This document shows positions 62,443 to 64,000 of a stretch of DNA of 64,000 bases, piece after piece. The notes under the pieces are model-generated. The model did no database searches. It was given only the letters and a program-made list of their open reading frames with translations, and was not told the origin of the DNA. Both the position numbers and the translations under genes were made by a program. The DNA is taken from positions 200,197,156 to 200,261,155 of the forward strand of contig CM066037.1 in the NCBI GenBank assembly GCA_033557465.1, in the 5' to 3' direction. The DNA comes from Ichthyophis bannanicus. Its lineage: Eukaryota; Chordata; Amphibia; Gymnophiona; Ichthyophiidae. Numbering within the stretch: the stretch's first letter is position 1; every line of letters begins with the position of its first letter.

Positions 62443-63765
62443 CCAAGTCTATGTGCACAGTTCTCTATAGCACAGAATGAGTATCACCCCTACCTTCAGG
62501 TTAGGAGTTACGTCCGGGGCTTCCAGTGGAATGTCTGCAAGGGCAGGTGAGCTCTCACATAGAGGGAAATCCTCATAGGGGGAGACGGGCAGGCATGGGT
62601 ATCCCAACTACAAAAAGAATTGGTGGAGCTTGAGTCCCCACCAACAGAAAACAAGTTGGTGCGGGCTTGGGCACAAGACCTGGAAACACTGATAGAGGAA
62701 GAGATGGTAATGAAAGTTTTTGCAGGGATCCCATCCTTGAGTGTGTTGATACAATATCGAGATTTGCAATATAAACTTCTGCAACGTATGTTTTTCTCCC
62801 CACGAAGGGCATGGCAAGCTAGGATAGTGGAAATGGATGGATGGGTGCCTGTGGTGTGGGGAGAGTGCCGCAACATTAGGGCACATGTTTTGGAAGTGTC
62901 ATGTAGTGGCGGCATAGTGGACTAGAATATGAGAATATTTAGGGAAATGCTTAGGAAGAACGTTGACTCTATTTCCTGCTACCCTGGTGTTGGATATTTG
63001 GGTGCCCGAGCTCGTTGCAGATCTGATGCAGGCCACATTCGGGTGGCTACGATTAGCCTCTGTTGTGGCTCGGCAGGTTATACTAAACAATTGGCTATCC
63101 CCGAGAGGACCAACTTATGGGCAGTGGTGAATCCTCTTATACACAGTGATGTTATCAGAAAGGTTGATGGCCTGGAGACATGGCCTATGCTGAAAGGTTT
63201 TTCGTGATGGGTGGGGCCCGCACCTCCAGCTCTTAACACACCGAGAAAGAAGCATGGTACTCATTACACTGTGCATGATTATTAAGGTTTGTGGGGTTCC
63301 TTAGGGAGGGAGAGTGGTGTTGGGGGTAAATGGAGATAAGGTGAGAGGGAGGAAGGGGAGTGAGGGAGCTCAGGAGGGAACAGCAACCTCCATGGGCTAC
63401 CGTTTAACAGAGAGTGAAGAGATAGATACATACACAACATAGGGGCAACTTGAATTGGGTAGAATCACAGGAGGAAGAGGAACCGAAAGGATGGGTGCGG
63501 AGGCTAGGCAAGGAAGCCCCTCTCACTCACTTCTAGAACTGGATCGCATAGTGGGTAGGATTGGGACCGTAGACCCCACGGAGGAGGAAGGGGCAAGGGG
63601 TTTTGGGAACGGGAGAGGGGGTGGAAAGGTGGATGGGAGGGGAATAAAGTTAAAAATGTCATTATACTATGTTGCTACTTTGAAACACACTGTATGATAG
63701 TTACTTGTAATTCAGGTAAAGATTGATGTTCCATAGATGCTGCTGACTCAATAAACAGTTTTAAC

Positions 63766-64000
63766 ACAAATCTCTGTCCACTTCTCCCTGTGAGGGGATC
63801 TGTATATCACTCTAGTGCAAATGGATTTCCCTTTCCGTCTTTCTAGTTTAACCCACAGTGCCTTCTTTCTCCCTTTTAAGCCCTGTAATTCTATAGCTTT
63901 AATGTTATTTTTTATATATAGTGCCACTCCTCCTCCCCTTCTTCCCACCTTGTCCTTCCTGTATAAAATATAGCCCAGTATAATTCCATCACAGTCTTGG
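63766..64000 (-). pseudogene. CR1 LINE 2 endonuclease N-terminal part
   Basis: The - strand frame (63948-63748) reads 'GRRGGGVALYIKNNIKAIELQ', 'KKALWVKLER' and 'SICTRVIYRSPHREKWTEI', the early CR1 endonuclease. It continues past the window edge and, on the other side, to the endonuclease part at 57914 beyond LINE D. Confidence 0.85.

Larger units (their letters stand above)
60100..63207 (+). pseudogene. LINE D ORF2 (endonuclease-RT), rearranged
   Basis: Endonuclease: 'KLVFWNVCGLRSPIKR' (60113-60164), 'VALLQETHLTPQEQ' (about 60205-60245) and 'IGGDFICALDSDVDRSRG' (about 60510-60560). After the SINE the frame resumes with 'SARRLMSLCEGYVFLDIWRVLLPG'. After the Penelope-like tail, RT: 'SMLIRFDAEKAFDHVNW' (61385-61435), 'RDTRQGCPLSPILFILTLEPLL' and 'VAVFADDLLVHL' (61695-61730, catalytic Asp pair kept), then 'LNLDKSVAL' and 'FKYLGIHIP'. 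Sequence between endonuclease and RT motif is missing (over 1 kb). The C-terminal part (62620-62925) holds a degenerate zinc region. Inactive. Confidence 0.85.
57915..63765 (+). mobile_element. L1/Tx1-like LINE D, nested in CR1 2
   Basis: 5' end near 57915, ORF1 58126-58884, ORF2 60100-63207, 3' end near 63765 ('CAATAAACAGTTTTAACACAAA'). CR1 endonuclease sequence lies on both sides in the right order (63748-64000 first, then 57914 downward on the - strand), so D sits inside the CR1. D itself carries an L2 tail, a SINE and a Penelope-like tail, and shows a local duplication at 62132-62442. I found no clear target duplication. Confidence 0.8.

Overview
The window looks like one long stretch of intron in a large, repeat-rich vertebrate genome on the scale of an amphibian. 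A caecilian is my best guess, from the mix of DIRS, CR1, L2, L1/Tx1-like and RTE elements, tRNA-derived SINEs, Tc1/mariner, pogo, hAT and Harbinger-like DNA elements and a Gmr1/gypsy element. Species is an inference; the sequence has no direct taxonomic marker. The only host-gene sequence I recognise is a 176-bp exon on the + strand at 27814-27989. It has consensus splice sites and encodes the C-terminal ZAS zinc-finger region of a HIVEP (Schnurri) transcription factor, best matching HIVEP1. So more than 27 kb upstream and 36 kb downstream would be intron of that gene.

Layout. 0-4 kb: Tc1 relics, a 349-bp hAT-type MITE with a perfect 8-bp target duplication, and an L2 3' part. 4-12.1 kb: an old L1/Tx1-like element (A) split by a second one (B), with an 18-bp target duplication. 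12.1-13.1 kb: CR1, SINE and L2 tails. 13.1-21.2 kb: an L2 on the - strand split by DIRS element A, which has perfect 117-bp inverted terminal repeats and an internal circle-junction repeat. 21.2-24.0 kb: a DNA transposon with terminal inverted repeats and an intact 575-codon DDE-like transposase of a family I cannot name. 24.1-27.1 kb: a Tc1 relic split by a pogo/Tigger element. 27.2-31 kb: a SINE, a MITE, the HIVEP exon, a CR1 3' end and palindromic repeats. 31.4-34.7 kb: a decayed CR1. 35.1-42.7 kb: an L1 ORF1 relic and an RTE/BovB-like LINE split by DIRS element B. 42.7-44.7 kb: an L1 ORF1-like fragment split by a nearly intact mariner, which itself carries a 125-bp Harbinger-like MITE. 44.7-46.9 kb: a possible solo LTR and unassigned sequence. 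46.95-52.6 kb: a complete LTR element on the - strand encoding a SCAN-related gag, protease and an intact D,D35E integrase, but no reverse transcriptase or RNase H; its LTRs carry a long ORF. 52.6-64 kb: a multi-level nest of L1-like elements C and D, a CR1, two SINEs, an L2 tail and a Penelope-like tail with a degenerate hammerhead-like motif.

Apart from the HIVEP exon, the genes here work within their own elements. Several nests can be resolved exactly because removing the inner element restores the outer reading frame. The most unusual items are the RT-less gag-protease-integrase element with its LTR-embedded ORF, the intact unclassified DDE transposon, and the two DIRS copies, which share the same gag/pol overlap.
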